Assembly (NCBI RefSeq): GCF_014284255.1
Contig: NZ_JACOFV010000005.1
Span: 62,001 to 126,000, forward strand
DNA: 64,000 nucleotides
Reading direction: 5' to 3'
DNA from: Cognatundibacterium jejuense
GTDB lineage: Bacteria; Pseudomonadota; Gammaproteobacteria; Burkholderiales; Burkholderiaceae_D
Position numbers and translations under genes: made by a program. Below are positions 10,797 through 19,847 of this stretch, piece after piece (positions within the stretch are counted from its first letter, which is position 1; each line of letters opens with the position of its first letter). Below the pieces are notes generated by a model. That model searched no databases, was not told where the DNA came from, and saw only the letters and a list, made by a program, of their open reading frames with translations.

Positions 10797-10832
10797 TAAA
10801 AAAGCCTGAACTTGGTTCAGGCTTTTTTGTTT
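10797..10832. terminator. Bidirectional terminator between convergent genes
   Basis: A perfect stem (AAAAAAGCCTGAAC, loop TTG, GTTCAGGCTTTTTT) is flanked by A and T runs. It can terminate both the cyclase transcript on plus and parC on minus. Confidence 0.9.
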
Positions 10833-10877
10833 CTGCGTGGTTTATAGTCATATCGCGGAACGCAGGTAAATAATTTT

Positions 10878-13193
10878 TTAAGCGATCTTTTGTAAGCCGG
10901 AAGCTTTAATTTTTGATTCCAGCGCTTTACCTTTGCGGGCGCGTTTATTGATATGGATGCTTAGGCTGGTAGCGCTGAGGTTGACCTCTTGTTCTTTGCC
11001 ACCACGACCTACGCCACGTACTTTGACACCTTTCTGACTAATCGCTTGCGCGCCAATCAGCATTTCTTTATCTTCCAACTCCATCAGAATCACGCCGCGA
11101 CCACCGCTGGATAATTGTTTGATTTCGGCCAGACCAAATACTAATAGCCTGCCTTTTTCTGACAAGCAGGCAATCGCGCTGGCATCGTCGCTGATGATGG
11201 CGGGTGGCAATGGGAGATCGGATTCTTCGAGGGTCATAAAAGCTTTGCCTGCCTTCATGCGCCCGACCATATCGCCGACTTTGGCGGTAAAGCCATAACC
11301 AGCGCTGGACGCCAGTAATAAGCCTGTTTCATTATTTCCAGCGAAGTAATGCAATATTTTGCTACCACTCGCCAGATCGATCAGCGTCGTGATAGGTACA
11401 CCATCACCACGTGCCCCCGGTAGGGCGGAGACGGCGACAGAATATACGCGACCATTGGAACCGAAGACCAGCAAATTGTCGACGGTACGGCATTCAAACG
11501 TGCCATACAGGCTATCACCCGCTTTGAACGTAAATTGTGCTGCCTCATGACCGTGACCAGTACGTGCGCGTACCCAGCCTTTTTCTGAGATAACGACAGT
11601 CACTGGTTCATCAACCACTTTTTGTTCTATCGACGCACGTGCAGCTTCTTCGATGACAGTGCGGCGGGCGTCGCCGAATTGTTTGGCGTCAGCTTCAATC
11701 TCTTTGATCAGCATTTTTTTCATCGATGCTGGATTATCAAGCAGATCAGTTAGTGTGGCTTTTTCTTTGCGTAATTCAGCCAATTCCTGTTGAATTTTGA
11801 TCGTTTCCAGACGCGCTAACTGACGCAAACGGATTTCTAAAATGTCTTCTGCCTGACGGTCAGACAGTTTAAATGCCTGAATCAATGCTGGCTTTGGCTC
11901 ATCCGACTCACGGATGATGCGTATGACTTCATCAATATTGAGCAAGATTGCTTCGCGACCTTCGAGGATATGAATCCTATCGTCGACTTTCTTCAAACGG
12001 AATTGCGTACGACGCGTCACCGTTGCAAAGCGGAATGCAATCCATTCGCTCAGAATATCCAACAATCCTTTTTGGCGTGGGCGTCCATCGCCACCAATCA
12101 TGACTAGATTGATTGATGCAGAAGTTTCCAGCGACGTATGCGCCAATAACATTTGCATGAACTCGGTCTGATCCTGATTTTTGGATTTTGGCTCTAAAAC
12201 CAGGCGTACTGGTGCATCTTTACCTGATTCATCGCGCACCGTATCGAGCACAGACAAAATCACTTGTTTTAAGCTAATTTGCTCTGGTGACAGGGTTTTC
12301 TTGCCTGTTTTGATTTTAGGATTGGTCAGCTCTTCGATTTCTTCCAGCACTTTTTGTGAAGACGTGCCCGGAGGTAGTTCTGTGACTACCGCTTGCCATT
12401 GGCCACGTGCCATTTCTTCGATTTTCCAGCGGGCACGCACTTTCATGCTGCCGCGTCCGGTCGCATACATATCGGCAATCGTTGCGGCAGGAGTGATGAT
12501 CTGACCACCGCCCGGGAAATCAGGACCCGGTATCATTTCCATTAATTCAGCGTGTTTTAATCCCGGATTGCGTATCAAGGCGACAGCTGCTTTGGCAACT
12601 TCGGTCAGATTATGCGAAGGAATTTCTGTCGCTAAACCCACTGCAATCCCAGAGGCACCATTTAATAAAACGAAAGGCAGGCGGCTCGGTAGTAGTTTTG
12701 GTTCTTCCGTGGTGCCATCGTAGTTGGGCTGAAAATCAACCGTACCCTGATCGATTTCATCCATTAGCAATTTAGAAATCGGTGTCAGGCGTGCTTCTGT
12801 GTAACGCATCGCCGCTGCGCCATCTCCATCGCGTGAACCGAAGTTCCCTTGACCATCGATCAGTGGATAGCGTAATGAGAAATCTTGTGCCATTCGCACC
12901 AGTGCGTCATACACCGATTGATCGCCATGGGGATGTAATTTACCAAGCACATCACCGACTACCGCTGCGGATTTACGTGGTTTGGCCGACGAGTTTAGCC
13001 CTAATTCATTCATTGCATACAGAATGCGACGCTGAACTGGCTTCTGGCCATCGCAGACATCTGGTAAAGCACGGCCTTTAACGACTGAAATAGCGTAATC
13101 CAGATATGCCCGTTCCGCAAAGGTCGCCAGCGTCAAGGCTTCGCCATCATTAGGCGGTGGTGCTTGTTCAAATAAATTCGCTTGTTCGCTCAT
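10878..13193 (-). CDS. parC: DNA topoisomerase IV subunit A
   Basis: The DNA-breaking subunit of topoisomerase IV, which decatenates daughter chromosomes. The catalytic tyrosine is Tyr131 in [10 protein letters not shown]. The quinolone-resistance-determining region reads [13 protein letters not shown], with Gln92 where E. coli ParC has Ser80 and Asp96 at the Glu84 position. A coiled-coil region (~450-500) carries the [10 protein letters not shown] gate segment. The C-terminal beta-pinwheel follows, shorter than in GyrA, and the GyrA-box is not evident. Length (771) and pairing with parE 74 bp upstream support ParC over GyrA. It ends at a shared bidirectional terminator. Confidence 0.95.
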   Translation of the reverse strand: MSEQANLFEQAPPPNDGEALTLATFAERAYLDYAISVVKGRALPDVCDGQKPVQRRILYAMNELGLNSSAKPRKSAAVVGDVLGKLHPHGDQSVYDALVRMAQDFSLRYPLIDGQGNFGSRDGDGAAAMRYTEARLTPISKLLMDEIDQGTVDFQPNYDGTTEEPKLLPSRLPFVLLNGASGIAVGLATEIPSHNLTEVAKAAVALIRNPGLKHAELMEMIPGPDFPGGGQIITPAATIADMYATGRGSMKVRARWKIEEMARGQWQAVVTELPPGTSSQKVLEEIEELTNPKIKTGKKTLSPEQISLKQVILSVLDTVRDESGKDAPVRLVLEPKSKNQDQTEFMQMLLAHTSLETSASINLVMIGGDGRPRQKGLLDILSEWIAFRFATVTRRTQFRLKKVDDRIHILEGREAILLNIDEVIRIIRESDEPKPALIQAFKLSDRQAEDILEIRLRQLARLETIKIQQELAELRKEKATLTDLLDNPASMKKMLIKEIEADAKQFGDARRTVIEEAARASIEQKVVDEPVTVVISEKGWVRARTGHGHEAAQFTFKAGDSLYGTFECRTVDNLLVFGSNGRVYSVAVSALPGARGDGVPITTLIDLASGSKILHYFAGNNETGLLLASSAGYGFTAKVGDMVGRMKAGKAFMTLEESDLPLPPAIISDDASAIACLSEKGRLLVFGLAEIKQLSSGGRGVILMELEDKEMLIGAQAISQKGVKVRGVGRGGKEQEVNLSATSLSIHINKRARKGKALESKIKASGLQKIA

Positions 13194-13267
13194 AGTGTCT
13201 AATTTTTTAAAACTTAATTCAAGGTGATGTTAGTGTTTGGTTTGCGCATGGTCAGCAGCATCTGAAA

Positions 13268-15259
13268 TCAGATATCAGCCTCGACGGCGTTACCATGCTC
13301 TTCTATCCACGAGCGACGGGCAGCGGCTTCGCCTTTGCCCATCAGCATGTTGAAGCGCGCTTCAGAGAAATCCTGATCGAATTCACCAAGAGAAACCGGC
13401 AATAAACGGCGTGTATCTGGATTCATGGTGGTTTCCCATAACTGGGACGCGTTCATTTCACCCAGACCTTTAAAGCGGGAAATCGCCCAGGCGCCATCTT
13501 TGACCCCGTCTTTGCGTAGTTTGTCTTCAATCGCTGTCAGTTCACCGGTATCTAACGCATAGATTTTTTGCGCTGGTTTTTTACCGCGCGCCGGTGCATC
13601 CACGCGGAACAAAGGCGGGCGGGCAACGCAGATATGACCACGGGCGATCAATTGTGGGAAGTGTTTGAAGAACAGCGTCAACAACAAAACCTGAATATGT
13701 GAACCATCCACGTCAGCATCGGACAAGATACAGATTTTGCCGTAGCGCAGATTGCTCAGATCCGGATTGTCGTTCGGACCATGTGGATCAACCCCAATCG
13801 CTACCGCGATATCGTGAATTTCATTATTTGCAAACAATCGGTCACGTTCGGATTCCCACGAGTTCAGCACTTTTCCGCGCAAAGGTAAGATCGCCTGGAA
13901 CTCTTTATCGCGCCCCATCTTAGCTGACCCACCCGCGGAGTCACCTTCAACTAAGAAGATCTCATTGCGGGTAATGTCACTTGATTCACAATCGGTCAAT
14001 TTGCCTGGCAAGACAGCAACGCCGGAGGATTTTTTCTTTTCAACTTTTTGTGCAGAACGCAAACGCGATTGCGCTTGTTTGATCACCAGCTCAGCAAGTT
14101 TTTTACCATAGTCGACGTGCGAGTTCAGCCAGAGCTCTAGCGGTGGTTTAGTGAAGGAAGACACCAGACGCACCGCATCGCGTGAATTCAAACGTTCTTT
14201 GATCTGCCCCTGGAATTGTGGGTCCAGTACTTTGGCCGATAATACAAAAGAAACACGTGCAAATACATCTTCTGGCAACAGCTTCACGCCTTTTGGCAAG
14301 AGTGAGTGCATTTCAGCAAAGCTTTTAACGGCACCAAATAAGCCTTCACGCAAACCGGATTCATGCGTGCCGCCTGCGGGGGTAGGGATCAGATTGACGT
14401 AGGATTCGCGTACCACATTGCCTTCTTCTGTCCACGCTACGACCCAGGACGCGCCTTCGCCTTCGGCAAAGCCTTCGCTGTCCGAGTTAGCGAATTGTTC
14501 GCCTTCAAACAAAGGAATCAGCGGTTCGCCGTGCGAAGAATGCGCCAGAGCTTCGGTCAGGTAGCCGCGCAAGCCCTGGTCATATTGCCAGGTCTGGCTT
14601 TCTCCAGTCTTGGCGTTGGTCAGTGTGACTTTGACACCGGGCAGCAACACGGCTTTGGATCGCAATAAGCGTTGTAATTCCGCAAATGGAATATTGGCTG
14701 AGTCAAAATATTTGGCATCTGGCCAGATGCTGACGCGGGTGCCGTTCTTTTTGTCACCGCGACTTAATGGCTGGCTGCGCAAAGGTTCGATCACGTCGCC
14801 ATCGGCAAACGTCAGCTGATGCATACCGGCTTCGCGCCAGACCGTGATTTCCAGACGCTTGGACAAGGCATTCGTGACGGACACGCCAACGCCGTGCAAT
14901 CCACCGGAAAACGCATAAGCACCGCCTGAACCTTTGTCGAATTTACCACCGGCGTGCAGCCGGGTGAACACGATTTCGACTGTAGGTACGCCTTCTTCAG
15001 GGTGTAAACCCACCGGAATACCACGTCCGTCATCTTCGACGGTAACGCTGCTATCGGCATTGAGGGTGACCAAGATATTTTTACAATGGCCGCCTAGAGC
15101 TTCATCTGATGCATTATCGATCACCTCTTGAATAATATGTAAGGGGTTTTCGGTTCGGGTGTACATGCCCGGTCTTTGTTTGACCGGCTCCAAGCCTTTT
15201 AAGACGCGGATAGACGATTCGCTATAGTCGGATGGGGAAGTATTTTTTTTAGTGGCCAT
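13268..15259 (-). CDS. parE: DNA topoisomerase IV subunit B
   Basis: The ATPase subunit of topoisomerase IV. The N-terminal GHKL ATPase has the nucleotide-binding motifs EVIDNASDEALGG, DDGRGIPVG and GGLHGVGVSVTNALS. The TOPRIM part carries EGDSAGGSAKMGRD, the PLRGKVLN motif and the DADVDGSHIQ metal triad. The C-terminus has RFKGLGEMN. The frame extends upstream to a TTG codon at 15307, but the ATG at 15259 gives the expected MATKKN start and is preferred, although no clear Shine-Dalgarno is seen for either. About 663 residues, normal for ParE and much shorter than GyrB. It is probably co-transcribed with parC. Confidence 0.95.
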   Translation of the reverse strand: MATKKNTSPSDYSESSIRVLKGLEPVKQRPGMYTRTENPLHIIQEVIDNASDEALGGHCKNILVTLNADSSVTVEDDGRGIPVGLHPEEGVPTVEIVFTRLHAGGKFDKGSGGAYAFSGGLHGVGVSVTNALSKRLEITVWREAGMHQLTFADGDVIEPLRSQPLSRGDKKNGTRVSIWPDAKYFDSANIPFAELQRLLRSKAVLLPGVKVTLTNAKTGESQTWQYDQGLRGYLTEALAHSSHGEPLIPLFEGEQFANSDSEGFAEGEGASWVVAWTEEGNVVRESYVNLIPTPAGGTHESGLREGLFGAVKSFAEMHSLLPKGVKLLPEDVFARVSFVLSAKVLDPQFQGQIKERLNSRDAVRLVSSFTKPPLELWLNSHVDYGKKLAELVIKQAQSRLRSAQKVEKKKSSGVAVLPGKLTDCESSDITRNEIFLVEGDSAGGSAKMGRDKEFQAILPLRGKVLNSWESERDRLFANNEIHDIAVAIGVDPHGPNDNPDLSNLRYGKICILSDADVDGSHIQVLLLTLFFKHFPQLIARGHICVARPPLFRVDAPARGKKPAQKIYALDTGELTAIEDKLRKDGVKDGAWAISRFKGLGEMNASQLWETTMNPDTRRLLPVSLGEFDQDFSEARFNMLMGKGEAAARRSWIEEHGNAVEADI

Positions 15260-15393
15260 GCAAATAGAAATCTGTTGTTTTGGTTGAAATGTAATGGTAT
15301 TTTGCAATTATTTAGTCAGGCGTACATAATTTCAATGTATTCTTCCGTACGTTTTGACAGCTATTGTAGCTGCAATGTGTAGATGGATAAACG

Positions 15394-16224
15394 ATGTCAC
15401 AAAAAACTCCAACGATCGCGATCAGACTGCTTGGATTTTCCGCAAAAGATGAAGAAACTTTTTTCAATGTGCTTGCCGTTGCACGAGAGAAAGGGTACCG
15501 CTACGCGTGCCTGAAGCCGGGGTCAGTACAGGATCCTGATATGTACATTGTCAATGCGGAACAAGTTTCTGCGCTGGCGACTTTATCAGATCTGCACCCC
15601 GGTGATGCACAACCAGTGTTGTTAATTGGTAAAACTGACGTGGATTTACCATATCAGACCATGCCAAGGCCCATTCGCTGGCGCAAAATTTTTGATGTGC
15701 TGGACGATTTGGTCAGCAAACGAGAATTGCTGCTGACTACCTTGAGCCCGCATGCAACTGTATCAGTGCATGAGCGCCGACGCGCAAAACGTCTGGATTT
15801 AGATTTAACCGACCCTGGTATCTATGAACGTATGCGTAAGCAACCAATGGCCAAGGGTGGAATTCTGGTGGTTGATAAAGACACGCAGTTTCGGGAATAT
15901 GTCGCTGCTGTGATGGATCCTTATGGTTACACGGTAACCCTCGCTTCCGATGAGCGTAGTGCATTATTGTTAGATAGAAATAATCAGCACGCATTAACTT
16001 TGATTAACACATCTACCCCCAATGTAGATCCTTATCGGCTGTGTGATGGCTTAAAAAAGCAAAATGAAGGCTTAAAGACTTCAGTGATATTATTAATTGA
16101 CCAGTCTTTTGAGTATAAAGTTAGTCTGGCCGAGCGGGTTAAATGCGCCGGATTTTTGGTTAAGCCGCTGTCGCGTCGTGTGCTCTTGCGTACTTTAAAG
16201 AAGTATTTACAGTTAGCACACTAA
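15394..16224 (+). CDS. Degenerate receiver-domain protein
   Basis: A 276-residue soluble protein. The C-terminal ~125 residues read as a receiver domain (GGILVVDKDTQFREY start, KPLS near the end). The phospho-acceptor position is Asn205 (LTLINTSTP) and the acidic pocket is weakened to Asp-Lys-Asp. Phosphorylation in the usual way is therefore unlikely. The N-terminal ~115 residues alternate strands and helices and end with a receiver-like PRPIRWRKIFDVLDDL segment, so the protein may be a tandem pseudo-receiver. A basic linker (HERRRAKRLDLDL) separates the halves. It is divergent from parE and monocistronic. No effector domain is visible; a protein-protein adaptor role is inference. Confidence 0.7.
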   Translation: MSQKTPTIAIRLLGFSAKDEETFFNVLAVAREKGYRYACLKPGSVQDPDMYIVNAEQVSALATLSDLHPGDAQPVLLIGKTDVDLPYQTMPRPIRWRKIFDVLDDLVSKRELLLTTLSPHATVSVHERRRAKRLDLDLTDPGIYERMRKQPMAKGGILVVDKDTQFREYVAAVMDPYGYTVTLASDERSALLLDRNNQHALTLINTSTPNVDPYRLCDGLKKQNEGLKTSVILLIDQSFEYKVSLAERVKCAGFLVKPLSRRVLLRTLKKYLQLAH

Positions 16225-16284
16225 TTGCGTGTTTCGGAATTAGTGTGCGTCATTTATTTCACCAAGTTCGCCATCCCGTGAGTT

Positions 16285-17454
16285 TTATTTGCTCAGCAGA
16301 CGCATACCGCGTTCCAGTCCTTCTATCGTGACCGGGAACATGCGATTGCTCATCACTTGCCGGATAATTGAAATCGATTGACGGTATTGCCACAGACCTT
16401 CAGGTTCAGGATTGAGCCAGATGTATTTGGGGAATGTTGTTGCGAAACGCTGCAGCCATACGGCCCCCGCTTCTTCGTTGTTATATTCCACGGAGCCACC
16501 GGGTTGCAGGATTTCGTAGGGACTCATGGTGGCATCGCCGACAAAAATTAACTTGGTATCAGGTGGGTATTTACGCAGAATATCCCAGGTCGGAAATTTC
16601 TCGGCATGGCGACGGCGGTTGTTTTTCCATAAATAATCGTAGACGCAGTTATGGAAATAAAAGAATTCCATATTCTTAAATTCAGTTTTTGCTGCTGAAA
16701 ACAATTCTTCAGTTTGCGCAATATGGTCATCCATGGTGCCGCCGACATCAAACAACATCAACACTTTGATGTTGTTTTTGCGTTCAGGCTGCATTTTAAT
16801 GTCGAGATAGCCCGCATTATTCGCTGTAGCTTTGATAGTGGCGTCGAGTGCCAATTCTTCTTCCGCACCTTGACGTGCAAATTTGCGTAAGCGTCGTAGG
16901 GCAACTTTAATGTTGCGCGTACCTAGTTCGCGTTCGGCGTCGTAGTCTTTAAATGCGCGTTCTTCCCAGACTTTGATAGCACTGCGGTTACCTCCCTTGC
17001 CGCCGATGCGTATACCTTCTGGGTTCGATCCGCCGTTGCCGAAAGGAGAGGTGCCCCCAGTGCCTATCCATTTGCTGCCACCCTCGTGACGCTCTTTTTG
17101 TTCTTTTAAAAGTTCCTTCAAGCGATCCATGAGTTTGTTGTAGCCAAACTTTTCAATCGCGGCTTTTTGTTCGTCAGTTAATTCACGTTCTAGGCGTTTG
17201 GTCAGCCAATCTAAAGGAATCTCCGGATGCTTTTCAAAAATAGTGTCTATGCCTTTGAAGTACATGCCAAAGGCCTTATCAAATTTGTCGTAATGCGCTT
17301 CATCCTTGACCATGATGGTACGCGATAGAAAGTAAAAGTCGTCCAGCGACATGCTGATCAGACCTTTATCCAGGGCTTCTAGTAACATCAGAAATTCTTT
17401 AATCGACACCGGAATTTTGGCGTCTTTCAAGCTAAAGAAAAAATCAATCAGCAC
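16285..17454 (-). CDS. VWA domain-containing CoxE-like protein
   Basis: A 389-residue cytoplasmic protein of the CoxE-like von Willebrand factor A group. Such proteins usually work with MoxR-type AAA+ ATPases to activate or assemble metal-dependent enzymes. The N-terminal ~110 residues are helical. They are followed by a Lys/Glu-rich helix and a Gly-rich loop (residues ~125-160), then the VWA fold starting at VLMLFDVGGTMDDH, where D-x-G-x-T is this family's version of the metal-adhesion motif. FFYFHNCVYDYLW and IFVGDATMSPYEI are other family marks. No MoxR gene is adjacent in this window; one may lie elsewhere. The target is unknown. Confidence 0.85.
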   Translation of the reverse strand: MLIDFFFSLKDAKIPVSIKEFLMLLEALDKGLISMSLDDFYFLSRTIMVKDEAHYDKFDKAFGMYFKGIDTIFEKHPEIPLDWLTKRLERELTDEQKAAIEKFGYNKLMDRLKELLKEQKERHEGGSKWIGTGGTSPFGNGGSNPEGIRIGGKGGNRSAIKVWEERAFKDYDAERELGTRNIKVALRRLRKFARQGAEEELALDATIKATANNAGYLDIKMQPERKNNIKVLMLFDVGGTMDDHIAQTEELFSAAKTEFKNMEFFYFHNCVYDYLWKNNRRRHAEKFPTWDILRKYPPDTKLIFVGDATMSPYEILQPGGSVEYNNEEAGAVWLQRFATTFPKYIWLNPEPEGLWQYRQSISIIRQVMSNRMFPVTIEGLERGMRLLSK

Positions 17455-17492
17455 TTGTTTTGCTCTCTTAACTAAGTTAATTATTTGCGTAT

Positions 17493-18086
17493 TTAGTTCT
17501 TATATTTAGATTGCATATACTGCAAATTCTTTTTTACGCCTGGCCATTCATGTTCCAGAATACTATAAACCACGGTATCGCGGATACGGCCGTTTGCCAT
17601 GATAGTGTGGTTGCGCAAAAGGCCATCTCGTTTCGCACCAAGCCGCTCTATCGCTGCTTGTGACTTGTGATTGAAGTAATCGGTACGGAACTCAACCGCA
17701 ATGCAGTTAAATACTTCAAATGCGTGGGTGAGCAATAATAGCTTGCATTCGGTGTTGACGCCGGTACGTTGCGCTGATTTTGCATACCAGGTGTGCCCGA
17801 TTTCCAGTCGCCTGTTGTTGGGTTCCATTTTCCAGTAGCGCGTAGAGCCAACAATTTTTCCGCTGGCGTTGTCTCGGATCGCGAATGGAATGGCGGTCTG
17901 TTGGTGTTGCATGTCGAGCGCAGCAGCTAGCCATTGCTGTACATTTTTCGGTGCTGGAACAGAAGTAAAGAAGAGCTTCCATAGTTCGCCGTCAGCGACC
18001 GCGCTTTGGATTTCCGGCAAATGCTCCTGTGTGAGGGGTTCAAGCGTGACGTAAATGCCAGACAGTTGTATCGGAGTACATTGCAT
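17493..18086 (-). CDS. GNAT N-acetyltransferase (RimJ/RimL type)
   Basis: An Acetyltransf_3-type GNAT protein of about 197 residues that transfers acetyl from acetyl-CoA to an unidentified amine. The core shows IGHTWYAKSAQRTGVNTECKL (split here as family signature; acetyl-CoA loop RTGVNTE) and a C-terminal ERLGAKRDGLLRNH segment typical of RimL-like enzymes. Two ATG codons compete: 18101, with no ribosome site, and 18086, preceded by GAAAG at about 8 bp. The second is chosen. It lies 38 bp upstream of the CoxE-like gene on the same strand, so co-transcription is possible, but no functional link is evident. Confidence 0.85.
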   Translation of the reverse strand: MQCTPIQLSGIYVTLEPLTQEHLPEIQSAVADGELWKLFFTSVPAPKNVQQWLAAALDMQHQQTAIPFAIRDNASGKIVGSTRYWKMEPNNRRLEIGHTWYAKSAQRTGVNTECKLLLLTHAFEVFNCIAVEFRTDYFNHKSQAAIERLGAKRDGLLRNHTIMANGRIRDTVVYSILEHEWPGVKKNLQYMQSKYKN

Positions 18087-18216
18087 GATCGTTTCTTTCA
18101 TTGAATTTATTGAATAAAGATGGAAAAAGGGAATATTTCCTCACGAGCTACACATGACTTTCGCATAATTTTTCTAGCTTGTTGCGTAACAGATGCGAAA
18201 AAATGATGAAAACAGT

Positions 18217-18246
18217 TTGATCGGACCTTTGATAGGAGGTTATAAT
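18217..18246 (+). promoter_or_regulatory. Sigma-70 promoter for rpsT
   Basis: TTGATC at 18217-18222 and a perfect TATAAT at 18241-18246 are separated by 18 bp, about 140 bp upstream of the rpsT start. This leaves a long leader, which could allow the autoregulation known for S20 in enterics (family knowledge, not shown here). Confidence 0.7.
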
Positions 18247-18385
18247 CTTCTATTCACTCAGAACAACAGTAATGCTTGCTAACGAAAATAAAAGCCGTTA
18301 TACTGCAAAGCTGTATAGAATTTTGCGGCGTGGCATTTAATCAAATGTTTTGACCTCGTCGCTTTGACCACGTTTAGGAAATCTC

Positions 18386-18649
18386 ATGGCAAATACCGCA
18401 CAAGCACGCAAACGTGCTCGTCAAGCAGTTAAACAAAACGCACATAACTCTAGCCAACGCTCGACTCTGCGTACAGCAATCAAAGCTGTTCGTAAAGCAA
18501 TCGAAGCTGGTGATAAAGCTGCTGCTGCAACAATTTTTCAAGCATCTGTATCGACTATCGATCGTATCGCTGACAAAAAAATCATTCACAAGAACAAAGC
18601 TGCTCGCCATAAGAGCCGTTTAGCTTCTGCTCTGAAAGCATTGGCTTAA
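18386..18649 (+). CDS. rpsT: 30S ribosomal protein S20
   Basis: S20 binds 16S rRNA near the bottom of the small subunit. The 87-residue product is highly basic, with the family start [18 protein letters not shown] and the C-terminal [25 protein letters not shown] precedes the ATG at good spacing. The gene is monocistronic, bounded by a strong promoter upstream and a strong terminator downstream. Codon use is biased towards common codons, as expected for a ribosomal protein. Confidence 0.98.
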   Translation: MANTAQARKRARQAVKQNAHNSSQRSTLRTAIKAVRKAIEAGDKAAAATIFQASVSTIDRIADKKIIHKNKAARHKSRLASALKALA

Positions 18650-18716
18650 TAGCTAAAGCTTAAATTTGTTGCTTGGGCACTGAGCTCAATCGACGAATAT
18701 ATTCAGATGTGAAAAG

Positions 18717-18750
18717 AAAAAAACCGCAAATTTTTGCGGTTTTTTTTGCT
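18717..18750 (+). terminator. Terminator of rpsT
   Basis: The stem AAAACCGCAAA / TTTGCGGTTTT is followed by an uninterrupted T run, 70 bp after the rpsT stop. Confidence 0.92.
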
Positions 18751-18776
18751 TTCCTTGCATCTTTGTTGGTCTCAGT

Positions 18777-18815
18777 GATGTTCTGGGTGTTCTGGATATT
18801 CTCTTTGATATTCTG
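18777..18815. repeat. Imperfect 9-bp tandem array
   Basis: Units GATGTTCTG, GGTGTTCTG, GATATTCTC, a TTT spacer and GATATTCTG follow one another. The array sits in the 309-bp gap between rpsT and the DUF192 gene; beyond it and the rpsT terminator I see nothing else there. Confidence 0.55.
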
Positions 18816-18958
18816 ATCGTGCTACTGTTTTTCCACCAGAAGGAGCGATGTTGCGCGCGAGGACGTAATCATTCCTTGGGCTGTTTGTAATACCTTGACC
18901 GACCAAAGCTTGTGCTTTTCAGGTCGGTTCGTAGTATCCAATGATGGAGTATGTGCTC

Positions 18959-19414
18959 TTACTTCAGTGGCAAGCCTTCAATCTTCATGCCTGGTTTGAT
19001 ATTTTTTTGTTTAAACCAGCCTAAATTCATTTCTAAAGCGTAGTTGACGGTTCTTTTTGCGCAATGGGAATCTAATGTTTCTGGCTGCATATCTTCAATG
19101 TTGACGATGCGGCCGTCTATATCGATAAATGCGACAGATAAAGGAATTAGTGTGTTTTTCATCCACATGCAAACGCCTGCAGGAGCGCCAAAATCGAAAA
19201 CCATGCCTTCATTGCTGCCCATTTTTGTTCTTAGCATTAAGCCTTGTTCACGCTCTGCAGGCGTGGTGGCGAATTCTGCCTGGATGACATAAATTCCTAC
19301 TGATAACGGTTTGACAGGTAATTTTCCTTGCGTTTGTGCTTGTGAGGCCGTGCTCAATATGGCCAAAGTGGCTGCGCCCAGCAATTGCAGTGCGATAGTG
19401 GAGATTTTTGTCAT
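18959..19414 (-). CDS. DUF192 family secreted protein
   Basis: A 151-residue protein with a signal peptide (MTKISTIALQLLGAATLAI, Ala-rich end near SQA-Q) and a DUF192 domain. The family signatures are REQGLMLRTKMGSNEGMVF and CMWMKNTLIPLSVAFID. DUF192 proteins are small beta-barrels of unknown function. The open frame reaches two codons further, to a TTG at 19420, but the ATG at 19414 gives the signal peptide start. The stretch before the ATG reads TTCCTCC, the complement of a Shine-Dalgarno, so no ribosome site is visible. It lies in the DUF192-rluE-icd region seen in Burkholderiales. Confidence 0.88.
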   Translation of the reverse strand: MTKISTIALQLLGAATLAILSTASQAQTQGKLPVKPLSVGIYVIQAEFATTPAEREQGLMLRTKMGSNEGMVFDFGAPAGVCMWMKNTLIPLSVAFIDIDGRIVNIEDMQPETLDSHCAKRTVNYALEMNLGWFKQKNIKPGMKIEGLPLK

Positions 19415-19456
19415 AACCAATGGAGGAATTTAATTTTAAAAGCCGTATCGTACAGT

Positions 19457-19486
19457 AAAAAAAAAGGGCAGGAAAAGCTCCCGCCC
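19457..19486 (-). terminator. Terminator of the small Ala/Lys-rich gene
   Basis: On the minus strand GGGCGGGAGC, a TTTT loop and CCTGCCC form a stem followed by nine T residues, 20 bp after the stop of the 65-residue gene. Confidence 0.8.
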
Positions 19487-19508
19487 ATATTTTTGATTTA
19501 ACAAGTAC

Positions 19509-19706
19509 TTATTTTGATGTTGCTGCAGAAGAAGCTGCTGTGTCAGCAGCTTCTTTTTTGTGTTTTTTGTGTTTTTTTGCTTTTTTGGCTGGTGCAGCCG
19601 CGTCAGCTGCTGGTGCGGCAGTAGGCGCTGCAGGGGTTGCCGGAGCTTGGGCGAAAGCCGCGGAAGCAAATAAACCAACGATTAAGGTAGCGATCAATTT
19701 TTTCAT
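19509..19706 (-). CDS. Small secreted Ala/Lys-rich protein
   Basis: A 65-residue protein with a clear signal peptide (MKKLIATLIVGLFASAAFA, cleavage expected before QAPATP). The mature part is low complexity: a Pro/Ala segment, then a Lys/His run (KKAKKHKKHKKE), then Ala/Ser/Thr. The frame is open further upstream, but GAAGGA lies just before the ATG at 19706 and decides the start. It has its own strong terminator, so it is likely well expressed. Small basic periplasmic proteins of this look are common in Burkholderiales. An acid-shock or envelope-charge role is speculation; I do not recognise a named family. Confidence 0.7.
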   Translation of the reverse strand: MKKLIATLIVGLFASAAFAQAPATPAAPTAAPAADAAAPAKKAKKHKKHKKEAADTAASSAATSK

Positions 19707-19847
19707 TTTAAGTCCTTCAAAAAAGTAATTGTTAAGAAGTACGGTAAGTGCGATTCCATTGAACCAATTATGACAACGAAGCAAGGGCGGATTGGTTGAC
19801 AGTTTTTTTAAGAAATTTTTCTTTGGGTTTATTTGGGTCTTGATTCG

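Noticed and set aside
18102..18216. Possible tRNA or small RNA upstream of rpsT
   Set aside because: No cloverleaf or terminator-bounded structure could be traced.
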